From assembly GCF_033807715.1 (NCBI RefSeq), contig NC_084596.1, positions 35,054,879-35,118,878 on the forward strand: 64,000 bases of DNA, in the 5' to 3' direction. The DNA comes from Cololabis saira. Taxonomy: Eukaryota > Chordata > Actinopteri > Beloniformes > Belonidae. Position 1 is the stretch's first letter; each line of letters opens with the position of its first letter. This document shows positions 1 through 18,069 of the stretch, in pieces. The notes under the pieces are model-generated. The model searched no databases. It saw only the letters and a program-made list of their open reading frames with translations, and was not told the DNA's origin. The position numbers and the translations under genes are program-made.

Positions 1-2430
1 CATTAAGCCCTCCTTGCACGACCTGAGAGCAGAGCAGGTTTAACCAGCAGAGACCTTCCTTGATGGCTTGATTTACTACATAATTGATATTGTGTTCATG
101 AGTCGTACAAAGGTCACTTACAGCTACTTCTCCTTCTGTTAGGGCCCCTAGTCGGTGGTGATCCTGTGAATCTTTGTCAGATAATAATATACCTATTTTC
201 CCTTCAACCCCCAACCTCCCACTTTTCCCTCAGGTGCTCGGGTCCCTCCGGTCACACCATCTCCCATCTGGGTCACAGCACAGCTTCCCACAGAAGACTT
301 CATCGCTGCACGGGGCCCTCACATGCGCCATGATAAATCCTTGTTTTAACCCCCTCTCATGTCCCACATATGACGGGAAAAATACCCACTGGATTACATC
401 AACAGGCGGCCCGTCTCCGAGTCTGAGGAGCAACGGCTGGGTATAAAGGCACGGCAATTACTTATAGTTGACATTTGCAGCATTAACCTTGATAAAAGTA
501 GTGCAAAGGTGATGGAACACCTGGAGCCTGGAGCACAAGACTCCAGGTGCAGTCACTATTACAACTTTGAGTTCAAATGAAGTCAGAAGGATACAATGCA
601 TGCCTTTGATTAAGTCACATGTACTTTTACTTATGTGTTATGAACCCTAGTCTTCAGAAAGTTGCATGCACATGGTACACCATTCATAGTTTTTCCTTAT
701 ATTTTGTGGAAATACTGTTTTCATTACCTGAGGGATTTGTGAAGTGGCAATGAAAACATGTGACACTGAAAGACTCATTGGAGAAGTGAAGAAAAGGATG
801 AGCCAAGGCTACTAAATGGGAAGGGTAATGGAGGTCATACACACTGTAAGTTTAAAAAGCCCTGGCAGGGGTGAAATAAAAAAAAAAGAAATGTCAGGAC
901 AGTGGCGAGGTCCTCCTCCTTCAGCCACTCTTTTAGCTAACCTGCAACATCAGCTGCTCCAGTATTCAGCAAACGAATCACATGAAAAATGGGACTTTTT
1001 CAGTGTAATTGTGTCCTTTTTCCACCTCACTGCCCCAAACTGTGAGATATGAAATATGATGCACACATCACTCTCACCTTTATAAGCACCATTTTATAAC
1101 AAAAGGCAGTGCTTTTGATCTTAAGCATCAGTTATAGTTTAATCTTGAGTTGGCACGCACAGATCCTTCCCTTGAACAAAGACGCAGAGACACCTGAGCA
1201 AGCCGATTAAGGATTCTCAGACAAGTCATGGTGATACAATTTAGAGGTGCCTGGCATGTCTGATCTCTTACCTGCAGAAGACAATGATGAAGTTAAATGC
1301 AGTTTCATGCATTTAACTTCATTTATGTTATATAAAAAAAATGTGTTGAGAGCAGCTTTAAACAGTTTAAAGCTCTTCAAACTTTAAGGCTCTTCAGCTT
1401 TAAATTGTCTTTAAAGCGGAACATTTCAAGCTAATTTAAGTCTGCTTCATCAATAACATTTCTTAAGGCTCCAGTTTGAAATTGCGGCTTCTCTGCCTGC
1501 TGAATGCAAACAAACAACTCCTAATTACGCTGAGGATGCTCGGTGTGGTAATTAAAGACAAACTGAGGCACGCAGGGAACTCAGAGGGGAATAATTGAAG
1601 GAACTACAGTGCAAACATCCTGCAGATCAACCAGCAAATCCCCAGTTTCACTTCTGCATAATTAGCATCACTTTGCTGCGAGGTTGTCACAGATTAAAGA
1701 AAGACAAATAAACAGCATGTTTCTTTGATGGAGGGATGATGCTGGGATGGGAAGTTTTTTTTTTACACTCAGCTGTGTTCTGAGTTCATGTTGTCAAGAA
1801 AGATGAGTGAGCCTGGGTCGCGATGGCATCGTGGACGTATGGGACGCTCAGTGAACTCTGTGATTCCCGTTCATTTATTTCCCTAATTATACGGATGTTG
1901 ATGATACTGGCAAAAACTCAAGAGCGGGGAATATTTGGAACAACAAAATGGAAATAAAGGAGGGATGAACATGAGCAGCAAGCCAGCTTTCTCTGTTATT
2001 CTTTTAAACATCCTGTACCAAAAATGGACACCCTCAATAAATTCTCTGTTAATCTACGACTCACGGATATGGATTTAGAGGATTGGAAGAAAGATGGGAA
2101 GTGTCATCACTGGCAATATATTTTTAGACTGCTTCAGAAAGAATGTCTTTCTCAAGACAAAAGACAGCTTGATGAAACCCATTTCTTGGACCAATGACTA
2201 TCAAGCAACGCTCACATATCAGGTTATTTATTCCAACAAAGACTCACATCCAGAAGATAGTAAGCAGCAAAAACTCTGGACGTGTGATGAATGTTCAAAC
2301 CCAATCTACAGAAACGTTGTAAAGTCCTCCAAAGTGCAACATAATTGTTCAGAAAATAAAGAGAGATTTAGATCTGACGCCAGCAACACAAATGAAAGAA
2401 AAGAAAGAAAAGTTTAATCTATGACGCCAC
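1..2430. other. Non-coding stretch, nothing identified
   Basis: No exon, RNA gene or recognisable repeat could be supported here. Short open frames exist on both strands but have no family resemblance. If the receptor gene at 6,909-12,395 runs on toward lower coordinates, this would be intron or downstream flank. Confidence 0.4.
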
Positions 2431-2439
2431 GCTGTAGGT

Positions 2440-3200
2440 CACGCAACATTTCTTTTGTACACTTCAGAATCAATACACTCATAAGCAGGTCAGCCGAGCC
2501 ACGAATACCGATGGAGCACCGTGGTATCACACACTGGCTGTTGCTGATAACAGCCAAGACGGCCTTTCTCACATTTGGTAGAAACTGATACAAGATTTTT
2601 CCAAAAGTAAACTAAGAAGTTGGCTCATCCGTTCTCAGCCCTGATGAGCTGGTACTCAGAGACGCCTCCAGCGTGTCTGCACAGAGTCGACATGCAGCTT
2701 TCTCCTTGCAGAGCCGATTTCAGGTAACACTTCTGGAAGCAATGGTGGATTGTTGAATAAGGTCTTCCAACGTGTTCCTGAGCTCACGTGGCTGCACTGA
2801 TCACCACGGTCGTGCAGTTTGACAGCCTCACATGCATATCTAATGGTTTCAGCCTTGATCCGTATGCACTGGGATTTTCATTGACTCTGAATCGTGTCAT
2901 AACATTACACACCGTCGATGGTAGAAGAGTAAAGTCCTTACATAATTCTCTGACAGCGTTTGGCACAAAGTGGGGAGTCATGACTCATCCGCTTGGAGAG
3001 ACTAAGCCTGACATCCTCAACAGGCATCGAATAATCTGCTGACTAACATGATCTTATTTTGTCCTTATTTTCCTTTTCGAGCAACTTTTCTAAAAGTGTT
3101 GGTGATGCCAAACTGTAGATCATAGATTTAAGGGTGTGTTTGTTTTTTGTTGCATCTTAGAAAACATCCCAACTTTTCTTGTAATTAAATTCTTCCAGCG
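2440..3200. mobile_element. Diverged non-autonomous DNA transposon fragment
   Basis: The text resembles a repeat family common in teleosts, recognised by the stretch around 2,895-2,960 (a phrase like acaccgtcgatggtagaa) and the phrase about 'cccaacttttcttgtaatt' near 3,168. Similar phrases recur at 57,140-57,200. The assignment rests on my memory of the family; ends and target duplication were not found. The open frames inside are not genes. Confidence 0.45.
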
Positions 3201-3673
3201 TAAACTGTATCTATTAGAGCTTGGCAGTTTTAGCTTACACTTACTTGCCACTATAATGAATATGATTTTACATTCTGTCGTATCAAGTCTGTCTAAACAT
3301 TCTCATGTCGAGTGTTGCTTCAGAAAAACATCCAAAACGAGTTCAGCCAGAGCTTAGACGATGTTAGAGCCATTGTACTCGTCCAAGACTACCGACATTG
3401 TGGCCTGACTAACTACGGACGCCAGCAGATCCAGAAATGATCCAGATCCTTCAGCGGTTGCAAATATATCCAAATCAGAAGGGACCACCGCGTGTAGCAG
3501 ACGCGTGGTTAAAACAAGCAGTCTGCTCTTAGCTAAGCTTCGTCCTCGGATCGTTCCAGGCCAGCACACAGCCAGTCTGGGCTGTCTGTTAATAACATTA
3601 ACAACTATCTTTCAGGTATTGATAGTTGTGCTCTGTTAGGTCTTTATTCACACCTCAGAAGTCAACACAGTAG

Positions 3674-4344
3674 CTGCGTTTACATGCACTCAATAACCCT
3701 TTTAAAACCAGAATATTGGCAATAACCCGAATTTGCACGGCCATGTAAACACCAATAACCCCTTTGAATAACGCGAATTTGTTCATATTCAGGTTTTTAA
3801 AAACCCGAATATGACCCCTGGGTTACTCCTTTCATAACCCGAATATTCGGTCATGTAACGCCAAACGGGATATGCCGATCAAACGGAACATGAATTTGTT
3901 TTCTGTGCATGCTCTGTTCGCAAGAAATCTTGGTCTTTTGAGTCCAGGACGTACTTCTAAACATGGAGAAACGCTAGACCACGCCACACTTTTGGAGTGA
4001 GGAGGAGACTAATCACTTCATAAATGTAATGAAGGATATGAACATTTTGGCATTTGTAGACGGTAGAAAGTACGGGGATAGCGAGATTTACAAGAAGGTG
4101 AGCGAAAAGTTGTGCGAAGCAGCATTTGTTTTGAATTTGGATACAGGAAGAAGAAGCGGAAATGACGATAATTGCGTCATCACGTTCTCTGCGCATCGCT
4201 GGTTTGATCGGGATATCCCAAATGATTAATTACCATGTATACAGGGATAACCCTGTTTGCTCACGCATGTAAACAGAATATTCCGAATGTTTCAGTAACC
4301 GGAATATTAGCAATAACCCGAATTTTGACTGCATGTAAACGTGT
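3674..4344 (+). mobile_element. PIF/Harbinger-like element with Myb/SANT-like ORF remnant
   Basis: The ends are imperfect inverted repeats built on CGTTTACATGCA, and the same motif 'aataacccgaat' recurs inside both ends in opposite orientation. A possible 3-bp target duplication (TAG) flanks it at 3,671-3,673 and 4,345-4,347. The internal frame at about 4,000-4,170 reads like a Myb/SANT-type DNA-binding domain (an acidic EEET start, then FVDGRKYGDSEIYKKVSEKL), as carried by the second gene of PIF/Harbinger transposons. No transposase is seen, so it is a deleted, non-autonomous copy. The superfamily call is inferred. Confidence 0.6.
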
Positions 4345-5249
4345 TAGGTGCTGCGTAGGAGAAGTGATGACAGCTGAACATTTCCTGATCTTGCTGCCAA
4401 TCATCTATTGCTTTTTATGTTTTTACCTGAAGTGGTACAAACATTAACTTACTCCTTGTGGAGTTGTCATAGATGAGAAGCTATGGAGACCAAACTGTTT
4501 TTTATCTAGTTTTTTTGAAGACGATAAATCAGGTTATTTTCTGCTCCAAAGTTGGACATTTTAACATGTCGCTCGCAGGAGATTGATTAGTTGTTGGAGA
4601 AAGCCCCCAGTGGTCAGTCGAGGAACTGCAAGTTTTCTTACTACCAGGTTGGCGTCAACCCAGAAACTGGAATACTGACGCTTGTAGTCACCATATAGTT
4701 ACTAACGCTCTCTGATGCTGACAAAGAAGACAAGACCCGTTAGCAAGGTGGGTCTCTGTACGCTTCCAAACGGATCAAACTATCAGTTATTTGTTTAGCA
4801 CCATTCTTTTATTGTGTTTTTTGGTACATCCCATCTTAAAAAGCCTGCGTGAGCCACAATCATACCAGGACAAACCACCAAGCAAAGGCTCCGTCACACG
4901 AACCGTGTTGTACCGTTCTACGCTCAGGTGCGACTGTCGAGGTGGAGCTAGACTTAGAAACGAGGAGATCTTAAACTTTCCACTAAAAGTAAAAAAAAGT
5001 ACTCATAGGCTTCATTTAAGTTAAAGGACAAGAAAAAACAATACATTTTGAAAAGGTCCTTTCAGCTAAAGTAGCATTAAGTGTGACAAGTGAAAATCCT
5101 CACTGCTGTGAAATGACCCGTTATAATATTATTACTACTCATTCAATATTTTTCTTCAGTGCCAATGGACACTAACTATACATCAGACCGTGAAAAGTAC
5201 CTATTTTAACTCAGTCTTCATAATTTCTCAATGAACTGATTGGTGTGAC

Positions 5250-5989
5250 CAGAGGTGGGTAGTAACGAGTTACATTTACTCCGTTACATTTACTTGAGTA
5301 AGTTTTGGGAAATGTTGTACTTTTAGGAGTAGTTTTGAATCACTATACTTTATACTTTTACTTGAGTAGATTTGTGAAGAAGAAACTGTTCCTCTTACTC
5401 CGCTACATTAGGCTACGTTGAGCTGTTACTTTTCTTTTATCCCTTTTATCCGCGTACGCGTCAATCTCATGACATCACTGGGTGATTCTTTGGGAAAAAT
5501 GTTTGTTTTTGCATGTTTTGTCACATTTACACCGACTCAAACACACACACAGATTTTATATGAGTTCATGGGCTTGTTCTAGTTCTGCCTGGTTAAAAAA
5601 GAAAAGTACAAAGGCTTAATTTCTTTTTTTATTCTGTTATTATTTTATTTATTTTATTATTTATTAAAGTACTTGAATTTACTTTAAGATTATTTTAATT
5701 TGAGCTATTTTTTTAATTTTTTTTATTAATTCTAATTTATTTTATTGATTTAATTTGCCTGAAGATGATTATTTTGTACTTTTGTCTGTTTGAATGGTTG
5801 TGTTAAAAAATAAATCAGACTTTACTCAACAGTTACTCAGTACTTGAGTAGTTTTTTCACCAAGTACTTTTTTACTTTTACTCAAGTAATTATTTGGATG
5901 ACTACTTTTTACTTCTACTTGAGTCATATTATTTTGAAGTAACAGTACTTTTACTTGAGTACAATTTTGGGCTACTCTACCCACCCCTG
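5250..5989. mobile_element. hAT-type non-autonomous element, 740 bp
   Basis: The terminal inverted repeat begins CAGAGGTGGGTAG and the other end is CTACCCACCCCTG. A perfect 8-bp target duplication GGTGTGAC sits at 5,242-5,249 and 5,990-5,997, which is the hAT signature length. Sub-terminal 'tacttgagta' motifs repeat inward from both ends in opposite orientation. The AT-rich core has no coding capacity, so it is a MITE. Confidence 0.85.
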
Positions 5990-6589
5990 GGTGTGACCAA
6001 GCACACTAACAGCCAAAAGCAAATTATGCAGCAAAGACACTTTATCAGATGATAAATGTGCTTCCACTGCTGCGAGCGAGCTACAGGCAGGAGTGCTGCA
6101 TCTGTGGTCCACAATGTCTTTCTTGCACAAACACAACATTAAAAATAAAATAGGAATGAATAAAATCACCACATGATGCATATTCAAATATGAAGCATAC
6201 ACCTGCTACAGCAAGTAACGCGTACGTCCGTCAAAATGTAGGAAACAACATAACACACCATAACACCTCAAACTTAAACTAATCAAGGTCAGTCGTTGAC
6301 ATTTCAGTTAACCAGTTGACCTCCTGCTCAGTTTCCTGATGAAAATACAATAATTAAGTGTTTCTATCTGTCACTTTGTGTGTTTTCCTGCAAACATCCT
6401 CTCCCCTTTAAATGCTCTCCGCTTTACTGCTTTGCCAGACCAAAACATCCATTAATTAATGCTATACAGTCACAGTAACTTCATCAGTCAGTCATGCAGA
6501 ATACTGCAAATATTAATGGAGCTCAGGAGGATACGGGCCCTGAGGCGGTGCCACCTTCCATCATTGTGATCATCCCCTGATATTTGATC

Positions 6590-6760
6590 ACTAGATCTGT
6601 TCTCTTCTTCTTTTATGTCCATGTTTATTTCCTGTGATTTTATTATGTATTTTATTTGCATTATTATGTTCTTTTTTTCATCTTTCTTTCATCTCAGTGT
6701 CTTTGTAAAGCACTTTGAGTTGTTGTTTGTACTATACAAATGAGATTGCCTTGCTTTGCC
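6590..6760 (+). repeat. 3' end of a retroposed repeat
   Basis: The sequence ends 'aaagcactttgagttgttgt ... actatacaaatgagattgccttgc', the usual tail of teleost short retroposons and some LINEs. A related tail occurs at 60,421-60,465. The 5' limit is not visible. Confidence 0.45.
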
Positions 6761-6908
6761 TCGATATGAAGGGACTTTGAAAGCAACATGAGTGTAGTGT
6801 CATTCTCCTCCAATCATCTACAAACATATTCCCCTTAATGCCCTATGTTGAAATCACATGATGTATCATGTGAAGCAAAGTGTGTGACGGATGAAACTTT
6901 ATTCTTAC

Positions 6909-12395
<5,487 letters not shown>

Positions 12396-12479
12396 ATCCT
12401 TTAAATGAGTCAGCAAAGAAAATAAATACTAAAAGAAAAACTCACAAAAAATGTGTGAAGGGTATTTTGAATGCAATGA

Positions 12480-12690
12480 TATTCCGGTTTAATAATCCGG
12501 TTTAAATGCTTTCCTCTGATGACTGTGCGTCTTGCGCTCTGAATGGAGAGGAGCGCTCCGCGCGCAAAGTCCTCCTCCTCCTCCTCCTCTTCCTCCTCCT
12601 CCCCCTCCTCCTCCTCTTCCTCTTATTCCTCTTCTTCCTCTTCTTTCTCCTCCTCCCACTCGAGCTTCACCTTCACCAGCCAACAAGTAA
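12480..12690. promoter_or_regulatory. GC-rich leader with (CTC)n tract upstream of the receptor's first exon
   Basis: Relative to the receptor (minus strand) this lies 85-300 bp upstream of its ATG. It contains a CG-rich patch (gagcgctccgcgcgcaaag at 12,551-12,569) followed by about 90 bp of CTC/CTT repeat. It is a reasonable place for the promoter or 5' leader, but no TATA box or start site can be read. Confidence 0.4.
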
Positions 12691-12699
12691 CCAATGCCG

Positions 12700-14740
12700 A
12701 ATCATTTGTTGGGATTGGTGCGTCAATAGGTGATGTGCAAACACGGAATACTGCAGCTGTAAAAGCAAAACAAGGCGTTATTATTATTATGTATCCGACT
12801 GTGTCACAAATGCCTCGGGGAATAATATCTATTGATTTGATATCTATGATAGTCATTCAATAAATACATATATATATATAATTTATCCATAAAGCATTTC
12901 TTTTTTGGCAGTTATTTAGTTCAAATAAGATTATAAAAGCCTAAAATTTAAAACAGTGGCTCCCAGGCTTTGTGATTTGTGACGGTTTACAAAGGTTTTA
13001 AGCCTTTTCTATTTCATGAATACTACTATTTCTTCCATGGCTTTAACCTTTGATAGAGTACAGGTTGCCATTACCAATTTTGCTGAAGAGTTTAATCTAA
13101 AAACTTTAGGCTACCACTGTTTGCATAAACTGAGCCCTTTGCAGAAACCTGATGATTTGAATGTCTCAACATGAAGCATATCACGACTGTGAATTATCAG
13201 ATTACCTTTATGGAAAATTATGTTGTTTTTCGTCTCATCTCTTCTCTGTGAGCCATAAAAAGTTACAAAATTGCATAACAAAGCCTATACAATCTTGATA
13301 ACTAACCAAATCCCTTAGAATCGCCTTAAAGTTGAGTAATACCCCCCAAAAAAACTACTGCATCTACTGATTAGATTTACAGTATTTTATCAAAATAAAT
13401 TCTTGTAGTGGGAAAATCCCACAACGTCCTATGATTGATTGTTGACATGCAGAATGGGGATAAGGGAAATGTCAGGGCCAGATATACTGTAGTGTACATC
13501 ATGTTATATAAGAAGAACATATAGACACTCAGATGAACTGTTCAGAAAAAGGTTCTTCCCAAATATAGAGATGGCACAGTGCTCCCAGATAAAACGACTC
13601 TAATCTAGTGATAAATCAAGTAGGAAACAGCGTGTATGTGTGAATGTGAGGGCGGTTTCAACAGGCTGGGGAGTATCCAGCTCATAATTCATCAAAAGTG
13701 CTGTCAGAAGACTGGAAATTACTTTTGCGATCCTCAGTGGACTGCAGTGCTGATAGAAAAAAAACAAACAAACAGGCAGATGAAATGTGAGGCTGGTCAG
13801 GTGGTTTCATGGCCGGCTGCAAACATGTGTGCAAAGAAAGTGTGTGACTGACCTCCAAACCAGAGGAAGCACCAACTACAAAACAAGGCTTTATTCTGAA
13901 GACGCTGACTTCTTGCTTGGCACCATAGGCTTCAACATTTGTTTTCACTGGGTTTTACTGGTCTGGTTACTATCAGTGGAGGACGTATGGAGGAGCTGAT
14001 GGACTTAAGGAACTAAAGGTAAAGATCTAAACCTTCAGGGACAGCTGTTTTCCATACTGGGTTTCATCCTGTTTTCATGGAGCTTCTTTTCAGTCATTAC
14101 AAACGTTTCCTAAGGCGACGAGTTCGTTAGGGATGATACATTTACAATGTCTGTCCTGTTATGATGATGATTATCGTTATACGACTCCCCTGATGCGCTC
14201 CACTTGCTACTTTTATTGCCACTGTGTGACAAAAACCAGTATGTTCCCCATAAATGCTTTTTTTTGCTTTTCTGTTTACCTTCTGCTTGTGTCAAACTCT
14301 CATGGCTCGCCCTAGGATCAGGAACAGATTTGTGCAGTCACATAAGCTCCTAAAAATGATGACAAGCTGTGGAGACTTTGGCAATCAAGACAGAATGACT
14401 CATTAAAGCGCTTACCGTTCCGAATTAATATGGGATTTACTTACAGCAGGTAATTACTGGATAAATTGGTGCCCTAATGCTCGAGATGAAAAATGACTCC
14501 TTACAAGCAACTTGTGGGGCTCATTGAGAGGCTGATACATGTCTACCAGCACCCTTGATACCTCACCAAGGGCAGCGATGTTAATTACAAAGATCCATCA
14601 AACTCATTAAGCTGAGGCGAAGACCAGAGAGACAAATCATGTTCACAGCAGGGAAACCAAGAGAAACATCTGTTTCAGAGTGTAGGATTGTTTGTTTTAA
14701 TGCCTAATGAGTGTGTCCGTAAATGAGGAGCCATTTCTAT
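12700..14740. other. Non-coding stretch upstream of the receptor gene
   Basis: AT-rich DNA with a short (TA)n near 12,867. No exon, RNA gene or definable transposon is supported. Confidence 0.45.
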
Positions 14741-14744
14741 TCAA

Positions 14745-15170
14745 ATGTATTTATATAGCAACAAATCATGACAAATGTCGTCTCAAGGTGCTTCAAGAAG
14801 CCAGTTCACTCGTTCCAAATTGGTGCAATTGATACAAAGAGAGTAAAATAACAATAATAGTAATAATTTGTGTTTCATGAAGGAAACTAACAGATTTCAT
14901 CAAAACTTAATGGACAAGGAAGAGGAGAGAACGGCAACAGAACAGGAAACCCCGCTGGGATGAAGGAACACAGGTCAACAACAACAGGTGTATCATTAAT
15001 ACAGTTGGAGGAGAAGAGACAAAAGTGAGGTACTGTAGGGCCCCCAGGTAGGGGTTAGGCCCCCAGGTAGGGGTTAGGCCCAGGGCAGCACAACAACGGG
15101 ACCTAAGTGCACCTGAGCCATTCCTAACCATAAGCTTTTATCAGAAAGGAAGGTTTAAAGCTTAATCTTA
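14745..15170. repeat. Interspersed repeat with internal 19-bp tandem duplication
   Basis: It begins 'caaatgtatttatatagcaa', the opening of a repeat very common in teleosts, and ends near 'taagcttttatcagaaagga'. The same family frames the LINE insertion at 51,094-52,800. Inside it, 'ggcccccaggtaggggtta' is present twice in a row (about 15,039-15,077). Confidence 0.6.
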
Positions 15171-15174
15171 ATGG

Positions 15175-17450
15175 TACGATGCAAGTTTCCTTGCGTAGTA
15201 AAGGTGCAAGTACTGTACCGTGAAAACTGGTTCATCTTTGCACCTCTGCATCAGCAGTCTTGACTTAAATTAATGCTGAAAGGACATGAAAAAATACCTA
15301 ACTGGATTAACGGTGAAAATGAGAGATAATTCAATCAAAGCTTTCCACCGGTGTGAGTTTGTGTAGGACAAAGGTTAACATGAAGCTCATCGATGAACTC
15401 AGATTAAGGAAAGGTTGCTGAAATAGGACTCTTAGATGGTTTTTTTTGTGAAATTAGCACACTAAACTACATTTATCAAGTGTTTTGACTGGTATATCTA
15501 CTGATACTGTTTATATCATAACTACAAGTATTTACAGTTTTAACTAATGTTTATTTATGTGACCCATATTTGTTCAGAATTAGATCTTATAAATATTATT
15601 TGTTGGTCTTTAGGAAATATAATGCAACTTTTATTTATTTATTTATTTATCTATTTTATGTCGACACAGTTTTTGAGGTCTTAAAGATTTATGTGTGACT
15701 TTATTTGCTCAGAATACCACATAGATGTAATGAAACTGCTCTGCCACCAACCGTGAGTGTGCAGTTCAGTTTTTGGCACCAGGCTTTCGGGGGTGGAGTC
15801 AACCACACAATTACAAATCACCTACTTTTCAGAGGAGTGCACTTATTTTCAGATTCATCTTTAGACCTTTCCAAACTACTGCAAATGCATTATGATTGGA
15901 TGGAGAGTCATTTTACTATGATTGGGTCAGTGATGGGTCTGTGATGTCACAGAGCCCTGCGACTCACTACATGACATATTAGCAGACATTTGTAGCTTCA
16001 AACAAATTGGCAGGGTTGGGTTACATCAGAATTTTGTGTTTGTTAATTATTTCATACTCATACGTACAAATAAATGCTCTCATGCACAAAAAAGTGACCA
16101 ATTATAGTTGACTAATGATGCTCTAAATTATTGCTCCAATAATTGGATGAAATATTTTGTAAAGTCAAATAAAAAGAGGTGGTGCAACTTTAAATCAATT
16201 TTATGAGGATCTTGAGCTGTCAGACAAGAGAAGGAGGATAGAGCTTCTTTTTTTTTGCTGTTAAAATAAGACATTTCTTTTTCCTATTCAAAGGAGAAAC
16301 AGATCTCGGCTTTATTCCATCCTGATTAATACTCCTGTCTTGCTTAAATCCTTTTGAAAGCCAACTGCATTCCTCCACAGATCAAGTCAACCTGGTTCAC
16401 ATCTGTTTTGCAGGCAGGTAACTCACTGGCCTGACGTTGGCCGCCTGTGGCCGTCAGAGTCTTCTTTTCCACGCACTCCTGCTACAGCAAAGGTGCATAT
16501 GTTTTATTGAAAGGCATTTCAACAATAGGCAAACTGACGTCATCACTTTGAATCCTGTTTTCGCTTTCAATGAGCAGTCAAGGACAGACACGCTGCAGAG
16601 TGAGGAAGTTACACCTGAACTGGGATGAAGTATAATAGTGACAAATAGGGGTTTTAAATGAAGGAACTGTTTAGCGGTGAGTCTTCTCTCTGATTTTCTC
16701 CTCTCTCCGCTCCACCTCAGTGTTAAAGATGCACACACAGAGATGTGCCATTGGCTGCACCCTCAGACAAAAACAATGGATAAAGGTGACAGTGACATGT
16801 AAATATACAGGGCTGATATATGGATACAAATGTAAAACAGGTGTGTGCTTGGTCAAATAGAGCACATATTTTGCAAGTGAGTACACAAAGACAAGCAAAG
16901 AAGAATGGTGAGGTCTGTGAGGCCGTATTTTATGATTCATGATTCATTCATCCATCATTATGTTGGTCACCGCTGTTCGACCCAAGTGAAATACAATCAG
17001 AGGATTAGCTGCTGCAGAGGGCAATGTACGCAGGTGACCCGGACCTGTCCAGGGGACTGCGAGGTAAATCTGAGGGAGACCATGAGATGATTACCCAGAA
17101 ACAGGCAACTTGCACCGCAGCAGCTGCAAACATTAATATCCTGTATGGATCATGACTGAAGGCTTTCAACCAGTCCACTTCTCATTTATTACAGGTCGTA
17201 TCTGTTACTCACATCTAAGTTACATGATTTGGTGCAAGTGTCATCATTTAGTGAGCTGCAATCAGAAATGACCACAGCTGCAAGTGGTGCAGGACATGCT
17301 TGCAGATGTAATCACTAGCGGGCAAATGGGACCTCATTCGGAAAACATTTCTCCACATGCTACAACATAACGGAGAACATGTGATTAACAGGTTATTACA
17401 AGTTGTAAAGACAAAAAAGACTTTATTACTTCGAAAAGGAATTTGGTTGT
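15175..17450. other. Non-coding stretch, nothing identified
   Basis: Contains a TTTA-rich run at 15,631-15,660 but no supported exon or transposon. The open frames on both strands around 16,440-16,940 overlap each other and have no family features. Confidence 0.4.
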
Positions 17451-17479
17451 TGCAGTTTTCATGGTTTAAGTCTCTTCAA

Positions 17480-18060
17480 AGTTTCACTGTGGAGGGTTTT
17501 TGCTCTGGGCAGGTCTGATCTGCTGAAGTAGTCTGAAGGATCTCCTATAGCTGAAGGATCTCCTGTAGCAGTCTGAGGGATTTCCTGTGGTGGTCTGAAG
17601 GATTTATTGTAGTGATCTGAAGGAACTGCTCTAGTGGTCTGAAGGATCTCGTATAACTGAAGGATCTCCTGTAGCAGTCTGAGGGATTTGTTATAGCAGT
17701 CTGTGCTGCTGGGGAGCTGAAGACACTCTGTTACTAAATCATTGTGTTGTGAAGAAGATGCTAAGGGTTGTCCTTGGTTTTCTTCATTTAATGAAGTATC
17801 TTCCTTTGCATAACCATCCCCAGAAGCCCCAAAACAGAACCAGCCTTCTTTATCAACTTGTTCAGTTTCTTTAAGTTACTGGCTCTGTTGCTGCTCCCCC
17901 ACAGATGACTGCAGATGTGATTTAACTTTCCACAACAGACTTATAGAAGATAAACAGCATCTTCCTACTTCTTAAGGAAGCACTGAAGGACCTGTGCTTC
18001 CTTAAGAAGTAGAGTCTGCTCTGTCCTTTCTTATAAACAACAACAGTGTTGCATTAACAT
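17480..18060 (-). mobile_element. Non-LTR retrotransposon fragment (reverse transcriptase C-terminal part)
   Basis: Read on the minus strand, about 18,050-17,990 gives VYKKGQSRLYFLRKHRSFSA, a typical motif downstream of the reverse transcriptase core in jockey/CR1-group LINEs of fish. The lower part holds a degenerate tandem repeat (units of roughly 20-30 bp containing 'ctgaaggatct', 17,517-17,690). A 17-bp perfect inverted repeat lies at 17,967-18,010. The copy is broken by stops and rearrangement. Confidence 0.6.
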
Positions 18061-18069
18061 TATATAACG

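Noticed and set aside
230..457. Minus-strand frame with a cysteine-rich end (CSDEVFCGKLCC), possibly an ADAM-type or secreted-protein exon
   Set aside because: Only a short resemblance; no flanking exons, no matching phases, and the opposite strand is equally open.
12489..12863. Ser-rich, Leu-rich and Gly-rich frames over the CTC tract
   Set aside because: Low-complexity translation of the trinucleotide tract in all frames; the region is upstream of the receptor's first exon.
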